A stretch of DNA of 61,103 bases from Parabacteroides sp. ZJ-118 (GTDB lineage: Bacteria; Bacteroidota; Bacteroidia; Bacteroidales; Tannerellaceae): positions 1 through 61,103 of the forward strand of contig NZ_JAAKDT010000014.1 in NCBI RefSeq assembly GCF_011038785.1, in the 5' to 3' direction. The translations under genes and the position numbers were made by a program. The notes under the pieces were generated by a model that did not search any database, was not told the DNA's origin, and saw nothing but the letters and a program-made list of their open reading frames with translations. Below, piece by piece: positions 36,314 through 45,754 of this stretch (positions are counted from its first letter, which is position 1; every line of letters begins with the position of its first letter).

Positions 36314-37894
36314 TTAAAACTCTGATGTAAAGTGGAACTTAATATCCGGAAAATCCTGCTGGGCCATCATCAATACATAGCCGGAATCCGCTAAGTAAAC
36401 ATCACGACCTTCCCTATCCAACGCCATGTATTGCGCCTTACGTTTCTTAAAGTTCTCCAATGCCTGTTGGTTATCACTCTCGATCCAGCAAGCCTTGTAC
36501 AGGCTGATCGGCTCCCATTTACAATGGGCGGCATACTCATGCAACAGGCGGTATTGAATGACTTCAAACTGCAATTGTCCCACCGTACCGATGATCTTCC
36601 GGCCATTGTATTGATTGGTAAACAACTGAGCGACACCCTCGTCCATCAATTGCTCGATACCCTTGTTCAATTGCTTTGCCTTCATCGGATCGGCGTTCTC
36701 TATATATTTGAACATCTCGGGCGAAAAGCTCGGCAATCCCTTGAAGTGCAGATCCTCTCCGGAAGTCAACGTATCCCCGATCTTAAAGTTCCCGGTATCC
36801 GGCAAACCGACAATATCACCTGCGAACGCCTCATCCACCACTTCTTTCTTCTGGGCCATGAAAGCCGTCGGGCTACTGAAGCGCATCACCTTACCGAAGC
36901 GTACATGCTTATAGTTCGCGTTACGCTCGAAACGACCGGAACAAATCTTCACAAAAGCGATACAACTGCGATGGTTCGGATCCATATTCGCGTGGATCTT
37001 GAAAATGAAGCCGGTGAAATTATCCTCATTCGGGTCTACCACACGCTCTACCGCTTGGATCGGGCGTGGAGAGGGAGCGATACGGATAAAGCAATCCAAT
37101 AGTTCTTTCACACCGAAGTTATTCAGAGCGGAGCCGAAGAACACCGGGGCGATATCCCCATCCAAATACGTATTTACATCAAATTCGGGATAAACCCCCT
37201 CTATCAACTCTATATCCTCGCGAAGCTTTGCGGCTTGTGTAGGATCAATATAAGCCTCGAGATCCGGACTAGTGATATCCTTGAATTCCACATTCTCCGT
37301 CACATATTGCTTACTCGGGGTATATAGGTTCAGTTTCTGCTCGAAAATATTGTATACACCCCGGAAACGTTGTCCCATATCGATCGGCCAGCTCAATGGG
37401 CGTACCTTTATCTGTAGTTCTTCTTCTATCTCATCCAGCAAATCGAAAGGATCTTTACCATCACGGTCCATCTTATTGACAAAAACGATCACCGGAGTCT
37501 TACGCATACGGCAAACCTCCATCAATTTACGAGTCTGCGCCTCTACCCCCTTCGCGATATCGATTACGATAATAACGCTATCCACCGCTGTCAAGGTGCG
37601 GAACGTATCCTCGGCAAAATCTTGGTGACCCGGCGTATCCAAGATATTAATCTTATGATCGGAATAGTCAAAAGCCATTACGGAGGTGGCTACGGAGATA
37701 CCACGTTGCTTCTCAATCTCCATCCAGTCAGACGTGGCAGTCTTCTTGATTTTATTCGACTTCACCGCTCCCGCTACATGGATCGCACCACCAAACAACA
37801 ATAATTTCTCGGTAAGCGTAGTCTTACCGGCATCCGGGTGGCTGATTATGGCAAACGTTCTTCTTCTTTCGATCTCTTCTGAATACTGGCTCAT
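36314..37894 (-). CDS. prfC: Peptide chain release factor 3
   Basis: A translational GTPase (526 aa) that recycles RF1/RF2. G1 is SHPDAGKTT at residues 18-26, G3 [13 protein letters not shown]4 [18 protein letters not shown]. The domain arrangement and length match RF3 rather than EF-G. The C-terminal domain contains [17 protein letters not shown]. It is followed by apbE, and preceded by rfbD 30 nt upstream on the same strand. Confidence 0.96.
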   Translation of the reverse strand: MSQYSEEIERRRTFAIISHPDAGKTTLTEKLLLFGGAIHVAGAVKSNKIKKTATSDWMEIEKQRGISVATSVMAFDYSDHKINILDTPGHQDFAEDTFRTLTAVDSVIIVIDIAKGVEAQTRKLMEVCRMRKTPVIVFVNKMDRDGKDPFDLLDEIEEELQIKVRPLSWPIDMGQRFRGVYNIFEQKLNLYTPSKQYVTENVEFKDITSPDLEAYIDPTQAAKLREDIELIEGVYPEFDVNTYLDGDIAPVFFGSALNNFGVKELLDCFIRIAPSPRPIQAVERVVDPNEDNFTGFIFKIHANMDPNHRSCIAFVKICSGRFERNANYKHVRFGKVMRFSSPTAFMAQKKEVVDEAFAGDIVGLPDTGNFKIGDTLTSGEDLHFKGLPSFSPEMFKYIENADPMKAKQLNKGIEQLMDEGVAQLFTNQYNGRKIIGTVGQLQFEVIQYRLLHEYAAHCKWEPISLYKACWIESDNQQALENFKKRKAQYMALDREGRDVYLADSGYVLMMAQQDFPDIKFHFTSEF

Positions 37895-37924
37895 TCTATT
37901 TAATTATGTATATATTGTTATCCG

Positions 37925-38788
37925 TTACACTTTGTTATTCATACAGTAGGTCAAGCTAGCCTCCCAATGGGGAATCGTCAGTCCATACGTATGTTTTATC
38001 TTACCTTTGTTCAACACGCTATAATGTGGCCGGCTGGCTGGTGTCGGATAATCCTTGGTCTCTATGGGAATCACCCGGTTATTCAGACCTGCTATCTGCA
38101 AGATCTTTACCGTAAAATCATACCAGCTACAAACACCCTCGTCCGAGAAATGATAGATACCCGGTATAAATTGACCCGCTTCGGCACATTCCAGCACGGT
38201 AAACATGGCCAACGCTAAATCTCCGGCATAAGTAGGCGTACCCACCTGATCGAATATGAAACGCAACTCATCCCGCTCCTTTCCCAAACGCAGTACCGTT
38301 TTCATAAAATTGTTCCCATACTCGGAATACAACCAGGCCGTACGAATAATCACGGAGTCCGGGCATACCTCCATCAAGACCTGCTCTCCCGCCAGTTTCG
38401 TACGTCCATATACGGAAACAGGGCAAGTCGCGTCGCTTTCCAAATAAGGACGACAACTCGTTCCATCGAACACATAATCGGTAGATACATGTATCACCTT
38501 CGCACCCACGGCATGAGCGGCCTCACCCAAGTTCCGTACCGCGTCCCGGTTGATGCGCATACACAGATCCTCATGGTCCTCCGCCATATCCACCGCCGTA
38601 TAAGCGGCGCAATTCATGACATATTGAACATCATTTTCCAAGACATATTTCCGGACGGCCTCCTTGTCGCAAATATCCAACGTATCTATATCCGTAAAAA
38701 GAAAATTATAGCCGGGATACCGGCCGATACGAGCATGGATAGAATTTCCCAATTGACCGTTCGCTCCGGTCACCAAAACTGTCTTCAT
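37925..38788 (-). CDS. rfbD: dTDP-4-dehydrorhamnose reductase
   Basis: A short-chain reductase (287 aa) that makes dTDP-L-rhamnose. The N-terminal NADPH loop is VTGANGQLGNSI, followed by AAYTAVDMAEDHEDLC and STDYVFDGTS. The active-site YGRTKLAGE carries Tyr and Lys, and GTPTYAGDLA follows. The rest of the rml set is not in the window, so it acts in trans. It is 11 nt downstream of the DUF4924 gene in the same operon. Confidence 0.94.
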   Translation of the reverse strand: MKTVLVTGANGQLGNSIHARIGRYPGYNFLFTDIDTLDICDKEAVRKYVLENDVQYVMNCAAYTAVDMAEDHEDLCMRINRDAVRNLGEAAHAVGAKVIHVSTDYVFDGTSCRPYLESDATCPVSVYGRTKLAGEQVLMEVCPDSVIIRTAWLYSEYGNNFMKTVLRLGKERDELRFIFDQVGTPTYAGDLALAMFTVLECAEAGQFIPGIYHFSDEGVCSWYDFTVKILQIAGLNNRVIPIETKDYPTPASRPHYSVLNKGKIKHTYGLTIPHWEASLTYCMNNKV

Positions 38789-38799
38789 GTTTATATCTA

Positions 38800-39351
38800 T
38801 TAGTAATCCTCTAGTTTAAGTGTTCCTTTCATATCTTCCCGATATTTCTCGGCGAGCAACGCCAAAAAGGAACTGATTTGTTTAATACCCTCCAACGTCT
38901 CCGCGCTCACCTCTTTCCCTTGCATACGCAAAAGCAGATAGCCATATACGGCGGAGAAACAGGTTTCCAGCTCCGGCAGATCCTCTCCACCCGATTTAGC
39001 CCGGAGCTGTATGATGTAAGGGAGCGTCTTGTAATAAGCCGCGCTATAAATCATTTCCGCTGGGGATTTCAGAAGACGGAGATGCAAATCGGTCAACGAG
39101 AGAATCACATTCCTGTTCAACTGGATATGGCCTTTCTCCATCACCCCCTCGCCACGCATCATCTCGATCAATTCCTCGTACCATCGGGCGATCTCCCTCT
39201 TCACCTCCTCAGGCTGGTCATAATGAGCGATCACGGTGCGGTTGATCGAATCCATATCAAATTGATTCGCCCGGATCAAGTCCTCAACCTGCCACATATA
39301 AAGCAGATATTCAGCGATATTCTCTTTCCTTTTTTGTCTAGCTATTATCAT
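38800..39351 (-). CDS. DUF4924 family protein
   Basis: A 183-aa, mostly helical cytosolic protein of a Bacteroidetes family with unknown function. It starts MIIARQKRKENIAEYLLYMW, as the family does, and ends SSFLALLAEKYREDMKG. No active site is visible. Its ATG overlaps the TGA of the Mur-ligase-like gene upstream (39348-39351), so the two are translationally coupled, and rfbD follows 11 nt later. This context suggests an envelope-polysaccharide or wall-recycling role, which is inference. Confidence 0.8.
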   Translation of the reverse strand: MIIARQKRKENIAEYLLYMWQVEDLIRANQFDMDSINRTVIAHYDQPEEVKREIARWYEELIEMMRGEGVMEKGHIQLNRNVILSLTDLHLRLLKSPAEMIYSAAYYKTLPYIIQLRAKSGGEDLPELETCFSAVYGYLLLRMQGKEVSAETLEGIKQISSFLALLAEKYREDMKGTLKLEDY

Positions 39352-40274
39352 ATCGGCAAAGATAAACTATATTCCGATAAGGCTTGATAAAAATCCGCGT
39401 CTTTAACGCCCAACTGCCGACAAGCCAAACGTGCCGCATTCAGATTGATCAAGAAATAGCGATCGGGTATCCGCACCGGATAATCTCCGTAGCGGGTATG
39501 CAGAAACGTCTGTCCGCCTTTCTCCACGACCGGATGTTCCTCAAAGGGAATAGCGGTGATATCGCTCCGGACCTCTCCCGCCAACCGGCTGACCGTATCA
39601 TCACCACCAAAATAAACCAATTTCCCTTCCCGCTCAATAGAAACAGAGAAGGATTGATAAGTGGATAAATAGGCCTCCGGAGTCGCATGATCCGTCTCGG
39701 CAGACCAAGACAGGTTCGTCAGGATGGCGATATGCGGACGGTAGAATTCCAATTGGAAGCGCTTGTCCAAGGCTGAAGTGATATGCTCATCTCCTTCAAT
39801 CAAAGCGATACGCGCCTCATAGCTCAGACGTATCCGGTTCGGAAGTAAATCCACTTTGCTGGTCAACGCATAGTCGAACGCCAACTTTTGCCGGCGCAGC
39901 GCACAGATCATCATGGAAATAATCGTTTTTTTCCCGCGACTGCCCGCCACGACAACCCGTGTCTTCGACCGAGTCCGTTGAAATATAAATTCCGGAATGG
40001 ATTGGATCAACACCCCCAATTCCTTCGCGCGCGATAATTCCGGGTTATCTTGCTTTACTTTAGCTCCCAAAACCACCGAGTGAATATCTTTTATTAATTT
40101 CTCCGGAAACCACCCATCCCCATAACAGGTACAGCCTGCGTTATGAAGTCTTCCTATCATCTCTTCAGTCAGATCACAACCAGAAGCGCTTACCTCATAT
40201 CCTTTTTCTCGAAGAGCCAAGGCTAGATCTAAAACCAAAGGTTCGGTTACGGAGATCAAATGAACTTTTCGCAT
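39348..40274 (-). CDS. Short Mur-ligase-like protein
   Basis: A 308-aa protein resembling the N-terminal and central domains of MurC/Mpl. It has a Rossmann-type start (MRKVHLISVTEPLVLDLALA) and a P-loop AGSRGKKTIISMM at about residues 110-122, in place of the usual GTHGKTT. It also has the metal/phosphate site IEGDEHITSALDKRF and HIAILTNLSWSAETDHATPE. A full MurC-like C-terminal ligase domain (about 130 residues) is absent, and it ends cleanly at a 4-nt overlap with DUF4924, so it is not an obvious truncation. It may be a relative of Mpl, the tripeptide-recycling ligase, but ligase activity is uncertain. Confidence 0.75.
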   Translation of the reverse strand: MRKVHLISVTEPLVLDLALALREKGYEVSASGCDLTEEMIGRLHNAGCTCYGDGWFPEKLIKDIHSVVLGAKVKQDNPELSRAKELGVLIQSIPEFIFQRTRSKTRVVVAGSRGKKTIISMMICALRRQKLAFDYALTSKVDLLPNRIRLSYEARIALIEGDEHITSALDKRFQLEFYRPHIAILTNLSWSAETDHATPEAYLSTYQSFSVSIEREGKLVYFGGDDTVSRLAGEVRSDITAIPFEEHPVVEKGGQTFLHTRYGDYPVRIPDRYFLINLNAARLACRQLGVKDADFYQALSEYSLSLPI

Positions 40275-40498
40275 CGTTTTGATTTTAGCGCGAAAGTACG
40301 ACTTTTATAAATACCTTCGGCACAAAGAAGCGAAAAATTAGATCCTTCGCGATTAAAACCGGAGCCTGTATAAATTCCACAAGAAGAAAGGGCCGATGTT
40401 CTGGTACCGCATACCGCGACCCGACCGAGGTACGAAAAAAAAACGTATATTCGCGCATGGCAATCATTCAAAGAAATAACCATGGAGACATATACAAG

Positions 40499-41638
40499 AT
40501 GAAAACACGACACGACTTCCTCGTATGGATTTTTTGGGCACCAGCGTTCTTCGTACAGTTCACGCAAGCCCGGCCACAAGTACACGCCATCGCCGACACC
40601 CACATCCGCGATCCTTACATCTTGCCGGAGGACACAGGGAATACGCTTGTACCGAAAAAAGAACCATCATCGCAAAAACAAGATAAAACAGCGCCCTTTT
40701 GGGGAAAGCAAGAAGCCTATCTGATCCATCAGACTGAAAAATCCTTTCATTTGGTTAATACGCTTCTGAAAGAGAATCCACCTTCCTCAAATAAACCGTC
40801 ATCGGCCCGTAAAGCGGCCCTGCAGCTACTGGATGGCATATTTCACGATACCCGGCTGGACGGAAGCGAGACGGTTTCCCGTTTTATGGAATCCCGCATG
40901 AAAGAGGTACTGGAAGATATGCGTAACCTGCCGGAAACAGGCATGAAAATATATAAACTTTACAATGATGGCTTTATCGTAAGGACAAAAAGCGTTACGG
41001 TCGCTTTCGACTTATATCGCGGGAGAACCATGGAAAATTCAGCGACCTTGATCTCTGACGAGACCATGCAGGCTCTTGTCGCACGGTGTGACATTATGTT
41101 CCTTTCCCACAACCATCCGGACCATATAGACCCGAAGGTCGTGAAAATGTTTACGGACGGAGGTAAGCAGGTAGTCGCTCCCGCGAACAGTCTGAAGGAA
41201 AACAAGCAGGTGACTCACATCCGTTCGGAACAGATAACAGACAGAGAATTCGAGGTTAATGGAGGCAAACTAAAGGTGAAACTACTTCCGGGCCATCAAA
41301 GCGAGCTGATAAATAACATACATGTTATAACAACCCCTGAAGGTCTCACCTTCTCACACACAGGTGATCAATATAGCGATGAAGACCTGAAATGGCTGCT
41401 CAATGTAAAGACAAAAATCCCGGCCCTGGACGTATTGCTGATAAACTGCTGGGCGAACCGTATGTCAGATACCATAGAAGGGTTCGGTCCCAGGCTCGTG
41501 ATTACGGGACATGAGAACGAGCTAGGTCATACCATCGATCATCGCGAATCGTATGGGGTCTCATTCATGAAGCTGGAAAATATCGCCCGGCCGAATTGCC
41601 TGATGACATGGGGGGAAACCTATTGGTATAAACGATGA
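40499..41638 (+). CDS. Exported metallo-beta-lactamase-fold hydrolase
   Basis: A 379-aa protein with an N-terminal signal (MKTRHDFLVWIFWAPAFFVQF, probably cleaved near QARPQ). A helical region follows, then a metallo-hydrolase domain with HNHPDH at residues 204-209 (zinc ligands His204, His206, Asp208, His209) and further ligands in FSHTGDQYSDEDLKWLL and ITGHENELG. The ATG at 40499 is used. The in-frame ATG at 40457 would start 3 nt downstream of a promoter-like TATATTCG (40446-40453) and adds 14 non-signal residues. It overlaps the next gene by 4 nt. The substrate is not identifiable from sequence. Confidence 0.85.
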   Translation: MKTRHDFLVWIFWAPAFFVQFTQARPQVHAIADTHIRDPYILPEDTGNTLVPKKEPSSQKQDKTAPFWGKQEAYLIHQTEKSFHLVNTLLKENPPSSNKPSSARKAALQLLDGIFHDTRLDGSETVSRFMESRMKEVLEDMRNLPETGMKIYKLYNDGFIVRTKSVTVAFDLYRGRTMENSATLISDETMQALVARCDIMFLSHNHPDHIDPKVVKMFTDGGKQVVAPANSLKENKQVTHIRSEQITDREFEVNGGKLKVKLLPGHQSELINNIHVITTPEGLTFSHTGDQYSDEDLKWLLNVKTKIPALDVLLINCWANRMSDTIEGFGPRLVITGHENELGHTIDHRESYGVSFMKLENIARPNCLMTWGETYWYKR

Positions 41639-42480
41639 TCCTACAGATCCTAGACACCGGCTACTTCTACGCCGATGGAGGCGCCATGTTCGGGGCCATT
41701 CCTAAAAGCGCTTGGAGCCGTCGCTATCCGAGCGACGAGACAAACGCTTGCGTGCTCGCCATGCGTAGCCTTATCATAAGAACGGATGACGGACGCATCA
41801 TCCTAGTAGATAACGGAGCGGGAAATAAACACTTAAAACAACTAAGTTATTACCGTTTCTTCAACTTGGCGGACCTCGGCACGGAACTACGAAACCGGGG
41901 AATCCAACCGGAGGAAATCACGGATGTTGTCCTCACCCATCTCCATTTCGATCATTGCGGCTATACCACGCAAAAGGATGAATCTACCGGACACCTATCA
42001 CTTTCATTCCCTAACGCGAGCCACTGGGTTAGCCGTAAGCAGTGGGAGAATTTCCTTCATCCGAACGCCTTGGAGAAAGATTCCTATTTCATCGAGAATA
42101 TGCAAGCCGTCGCGGAGGCTAATTCCTTACGGCTGATAGATGCCGATACATCGATTTGCCCCGCGATAGAGCTACGCTTGTATGATGGGCACACTCCGGG
42201 ACAAATTGTTCCCTATATCCACACGGAGGACCGGACTTTTGTCTTTGCCGGGGATGTTATCCCCCTTGCAGCCAGCGTATCTCCGGAATGGATCTCGGCT
42301 TACGATACGTATCCGGTCACGTCATACAACGAGAAACTGCGCATGCTCGCCGAAGCCGCCGAAAAAGGGCAAGCGCTCATCTACTGCCATGACGCTTACA
42401 TCTGCTGTACGACCGTAAAACGGGTGAATACCTATTACAAGAAAGACAAGGAAATATCCTCCGGGAATGCCACACCTTAG
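41635..42480 (+). CDS. Metallo-beta-lactamase-fold hydrolase, lactonase-like
   Basis: A 281-aa cytosolic metallo-hydrolase without a signal peptide. The zinc site is THLHFDH with His102, His104, Asp106 and His107, followed by DGHTPGQIVPYI and FVFAGDVIPLAA, then IYCHDAYICCTTVKRV. The pattern is that of the AhlD/AiiA-like lactonase branch, which includes acyl-homoserine-lactone lactonases and related enzymes. Acyl-homoserine-lactone chemistry is not expected in Bacteroidetes, so the substrate is open. Its ATG overlaps the TGA of the exported paralogue. The stop codon lies in an inverted copy of the tandem repeat that follows. Confidence 0.85.
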   Translation: MILQILDTGYFYADGGAMFGAIPKSAWSRRYPSDETNACVLAMRSLIIRTDDGRIILVDNGAGNKHLKQLSYYRFFNLADLGTELRNRGIQPEEITDVVLTHLHFDHCGYTTQKDESTGHLSLSFPNASHWVSRKQWENFLHPNALEKDSYFIENMQAVAEANSLRLIDADTSICPAIELRLYDGHTPGQIVPYIHTEDRTFVFAGDVIPLAASVSPEWISAYDTYPVTSYNEKLRMLAEAAEKGQALIYCHDAYICCTTVKRVNTYYKKDKEISSGNATP

Positions 42481-42579
42481 CCCCCTGCGAAGTGTGGTAT
42501 TTCTCCCTGCGAAGTGTGGTATTTCCCCCCGCGAAGTGTGGCATTTCACCCCGCGAAGTATGGCGTTTTCACCTCGCAT
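42466..42579. repeat. 22-bp tandem repeat (4 units) plus an inverted copy at the stop codon
   Basis: Four tandem 22-bp units at 42483-42504, 42505-42526, 42527-42548 and 42549-42570 vary the motif CCCTGCGAAGTGTGGTATTT, followed by a partial fifth. The segment AATGCCACAC at 42466-42475, just before the stop codon at 42478-42480, is the reverse complement of GTGTGGTATT of unit 1 with one wobble, so the mRNA can form a hairpin here. Twenty-two is not a multiple of three and no frame carries the repeat. Confidence 0.8.
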
Positions 42580-42794
42580 TTACTAGGCATGGCCCATACT
42601 GTGCGGGTTATCGGCTATAACCGTTCCCGCCGTAAAATAAGAGTCTTTTTGAGAAAGCAAAGGCATCTTAATGAAAGAGCCGTGAAAGTTATCGTATCAA
42701 AAGTGAAAAAACATTCGATAAAACGGCTAATTCTTCGTATCTTTGGGCAGTGATACTGAATCAATTATTGTTTTACATTCTAAACTCTGAACAC
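42481..42794. other. 314-bp intergenic region before the hexosaminidase gene
   Basis: It contains the tandem repeat described at 42466-42579, a stretch of basic-residue-encoding open frame with no family resemblance, and the promoter of the GH20 gene at 42714-42745. I see no other gene. Confidence 0.6.
42714..42745 (+). promoter_or_regulatory. Promoter of the hexosaminidase gene
   Basis: TTCG (42714-42717), a 20-nt spacer and TATCTTTG (42738-42745, exact TAnnTTTG). Transcription would start near 42752, which excludes an in-frame ATG at 42750 and supports the start at 42795. Confidence 0.6.
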
Positions 42795-45116
42795 ATGAAC
42801 AACCTAAGCAAACTAGCGCTCGTCCTGACATTTTGCACGGGAATGATCGCTTGCTCCGGTGGTAAGGCCGTAAAAGGAGATTACGGAGTAGTACCTTTGC
42901 CACAGGAAGTAACATTGACGAACGGCCATCCTTTCGTCTTAAGTCCGTCCACGAAGATATTTTATCCGGAGGGTAATGATAAGATGAAGAAGAACGCCGA
43001 GTTCCTCGCTTCTTATATCAAGGAGATCACGGGCTATGAACTGGCAACCGCTACCGGCCGGCCCGGTAAGGGGATCAGCCTCGTTATCGACCAAAGTATC
43101 CGGCATCCGGAAGGATACCAATTGAGCGTCAGCGATAACGGGATACGGATCGCGGGAAGTACGGATGCCGGTGTATTTTACGGCATCCAGACATTACGTA
43201 AATCGATCCCGGCCACAGCCCAAGGGATGAACGTAGAATTGCCGGCAGCTGCCATCAACGATTATCCCCGTTTTGCCTATAGAGGCATGATGCTGGATGT
43301 CAGCCGCCATTTCTTCCCGGTGGATTCGATAAAAACATATCTCGATATCCTTGCCTTGCACAACCAAAACACATTCCACTGGCATCTGACCGATGACCAA
43401 GGTTGGCGTATCGAGATCAAGAAATATCCGGAATTGACACAGACCGGATCCAAACGCAAGGAGACCGTGATCGGCCATAACTCCGGAAAGTATGACGGGA
43501 AAGAATACGGGGGCTTCTATACACAAGACCAGATTCGCGATGTCATCAATTATGCCGCCGAACGCCATATCTCGATCATTCCGGAAATCGATATGCCGGG
43601 ACATCAGTTGGCGGCGTTGGCCACTTACCCGGAACTGGGATGTACAGGGGGACCGTATGACGTATGGGGGCAATGGGGTGTATCCGACGACGTGATCTGC
43701 GCCGGGAACGAGAAATCCATGCAATTCCTGGAAGACGTATTGAGCGAGGTTATCGATCTTTTCCCTTCCGAATACATCCATATAGGTGGTGATGAGTGTC
43801 CGAAGGTACGTTGGAAGACCTGCCCGAAATGCCAGGCTCGCATCAAGGCGGAGGGTATCAAGGGAGATGAGAAACATTCCGCCGAGGAATATTTGCAAAG
43901 CTACGTGATCTCCCGTATGGAGAAATTCGTGGAGAGCAAAGGACGCCATATCATCGGCTGGGACGAGATCCTGGAAGGAGGCTTGGCTCCGAATGCCACG
44001 GTAATGAGCTGGCGCGGCATGGGCGGTGGCATCGAGGCCGCCAAGCAAAAGCATAACGTGGTCATGACCCCCAATACCTATGTGTATCTGGATTACTATC
44101 AATCCGCAGATACGGATCTTGAGCCCGATGCGATCGGTGGTTACTTGCCGTTAGAGAAGGTATATTCTTTCGAGCCGACAGCCGGTATCTCCCCTGAAGA
44201 CCAGAAGTACGTGATCGGGGCACAGGCCAACCTCTGGACGGAATATATCCCGACGTTCTCACAGGTGGAATACATGATCATGCCCCGTATCGACGCCGTA
44301 GCCGACATCCAGTGGAGCGATCCGTCCCAGAAAGATTATCAGACGTTCCTGCCCCGTGTGGTCCGCATGACACAACTTTACGATCGCCTGGGATATAACT
44401 ACGGAAAGCATATCTTCGATATTGACGCCTCCCTGACCCCCCATACGGAGAACGGGACACTCGACATCACCTTGACAAAGCTGGGTGAAGGAGATATCTA
44501 TTACACGGTAGACGGTAGCGATCCTACGATCGCTAGCATCAAGTATGAAGATCCGGTACAAATCAACCGGAATTGCGAATTCAAGGCGATCGTTGTCCGT
44601 CCGAACGGTACGAGCCGCATCTTCTCAGAGGAGATCTTTTTCAATAAAGCGACAGTGAAGCCCATTACCTTGAAGGAGCAACCCAGCAAAGGATACGTTT
44701 TCAGTGGGGCACAGGTATTGATAGACGGCTTACGCGGAGGTAGCAATTACAAGACCGGACATTGGTTGGGCTTCCAAGGCAAGGATCTTGACGCCACGAT
44801 CGACCTGAAAGAGCCGACAGAGATCCAAAAGATAGCTTTCAATACGAATGTAGTAAAAGGCGATTGGATCATGGGCGCCTCTTCCGTAACCGTAAAGGTA
44901 TCCGACGATGGCAAGAATTTCAAGGAAGTAGCTTCCAAGAAAATCCCGGAGCTGACCCAAAACGACAAGGACGGTTTATATCCCCAAGAGATATCCTTCG
45001 CTCCGGTAGAGACCCGCTATATCGAGGTTATTATCAACAGCAGCAAACTGCCCAAATGGCACGGTGGCGCCGGAAGTCCCGCGTTCCTGTTCGTAGATGA
45101 GATAGAAATCTTATAA
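42795..45116 (+). CDS. Exported GH20 beta-N-acetylhexosaminidase lipoprotein
   Basis: A 773-aa glycoside hydrolase. Lipoprotein signal MNNLSKLALVLTFCTGMIAC with Cys20, then a GH20b N-terminal domain. The catalytic (beta/alpha)8 domain opens at FAYRGMMLDVSRHFFPVDS and has the catalytic pair Asp333-Glu334 in HIGGDECPKVRW (Asp positions the substrate acetamido group; Glu is the general acid). After about residue 560 a chitobiase-like C-terminal domain (LGEGDIYYTVDGSDPT) and an F5/8-type C sugar-binding domain at the end follow. It cleaves terminal beta-linked GlcNAc or GalNAc from glycans. A SusC/SusD pair lies downstream on its own transcript. Confidence 0.94.
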   Translation: MNNLSKLALVLTFCTGMIACSGGKAVKGDYGVVPLPQEVTLTNGHPFVLSPSTKIFYPEGNDKMKKNAEFLASYIKEITGYELATATGRPGKGISLVIDQSIRHPEGYQLSVSDNGIRIAGSTDAGVFYGIQTLRKSIPATAQGMNVELPAAAINDYPRFAYRGMMLDVSRHFFPVDSIKTYLDILALHNQNTFHWHLTDDQGWRIEIKKYPELTQTGSKRKETVIGHNSGKYDGKEYGGFYTQDQIRDVINYAAERHISIIPEIDMPGHQLAALATYPELGCTGGPYDVWGQWGVSDDVICAGNEKSMQFLEDVLSEVIDLFPSEYIHIGGDECPKVRWKTCPKCQARIKAEGIKGDEKHSAEEYLQSYVISRMEKFVESKGRHIIGWDEILEGGLAPNATVMSWRGMGGGIEAAKQKHNVVMTPNTYVYLDYYQSADTDLEPDAIGGYLPLEKVYSFEPTAGISPEDQKYVIGAQANLWTEYIPTFSQVEYMIMPRIDAVADIQWSDPSQKDYQTFLPRVVRMTQLYDRLGYNYGKHIFDIDASLTPHTENGTLDITLTKLGEGDIYYTVDGSDPTIASIKYEDPVQINRNCEFKAIVVRPNGTSRIFSEEIFFNKATVKPITLKEQPSKGYVFSGAQVLIDGLRGGSNYKTGHWLGFQGKDLDATIDLKEPTEIQKIAFNTNVVKGDWIMGASSVTVKVSDDGKNFKEVASKKIPELTQNDKDGLYPQEISFAPVETRYIEVIINSSKLPKWHGGAGSPAFLFVDEIEIL

Positions 45117-45127
45117 GATAATGATAC

Positions 45128-45166
45128 AGCGAGATGGCTGAGAGATACCCGCCATCTCGCTTTCTT
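45128..45166 (+). terminator. Intrinsic terminator after the hexosaminidase gene
   Basis: AGCGAGATGGC (45128-45138) pairs perfectly with GCCATCTCGCT (45151-45161), followed by TTCTT. It separates the GH20 transcript from susC. Confidence 0.85.
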
Positions 45167-45754
45167 ACCTTATATTAAATGACAACTGTCATAACCGGCT
45201 AAAAACATCTCCATTCTTTCAGTCCTACGCTCCTGTCGCTCACTATGGGCGGATGAGGTTGTCGTGCGACCGGGTTCGGTTGCAAAAAACTCAATATTTT
45301 TTTTAAGATCCATCTCCGCAAATACATTCATCAGAAAGCAGGAGCCCCTTTACAGCTTCCTAGCGTTAGAAGGGATTTTCGTTTCTACTGTTTTTTCGCC
45401 AACACCTCCGGTTAACACTTTTTGTTTTTAATTTAGTTCTCCATGCTAAATATGCGTAATTTTAAGACATAAGTCATAAATTTTTTTTATTACCAAATCA
45501 CTTGTTTTACACAAAAATACCTCTATATTTGCCGAGTAACCATTAAGGAATGTGGTTATCGCCAAACTGACAATTAAGTATTGCAGATGTTATCCGTGGA
45601 TTTCGATTGATAAGGTAATTGGATATTCACAATAATTAATACATAATACGCCGTGTATTGATTTAGTTCCTCGGATACTACATGGATTCATTTTTTGACA
45701 ATAATTTCTTACAATAAACTATTTACTAACAAACTAAACAAAAAGCATGTGTCT
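45167..45754. other. 588-bp region upstream of susC, mostly a leader
   Basis: From 45167 to about 45500 I see nothing confident: a short palindrome ATGACA-AC-TGTCAT (45179-45192) and an 8-bp stem TGCGACCG/CGGTTGCA near 45275-45294. The promoter at 45501-45531 then gives a 5' untranslated leader of about 215 nt with a small hairpin (AATAC/GTATT). Long leaders of this kind are common ahead of susC genes. Confidence 0.5.
45501..45531 (+). promoter_or_regulatory. Promoter of the susC/susD operon
   Basis: CTTG (45501-45504), 19 nt, then TATATTTG (45524-45531, exact TAnnTTTG). Transcription would start near 45538, about 215 nt before the susC ATG. The next genes to the terminator at 50536 need no other promoter. 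Confidence 0.65.

Noticed and set aside
36431-37102. Open frame of 223 codons opposite prfC
   Set aside because: Antisense shadow of a conserved GTPase.
42514-42753. Basic 79-codon open frame over the tandem repeat and the GH20 promoter
   Set aside because: It starts inside the repeat and ends in the -7 box of the next gene; no family resemblance.
43194-44102. Open frame of 302 codons opposite the GH20 gene
   Set aside because: Antisense shadow of a clear enzyme gene, rich in His and Asp from reversed codons.
45275-45294. Hairpin TGCGACCG/CGGTTGCA as a terminator or small RNA
   Set aside because: The T-run is 13 nt away and no promoter precedes it.
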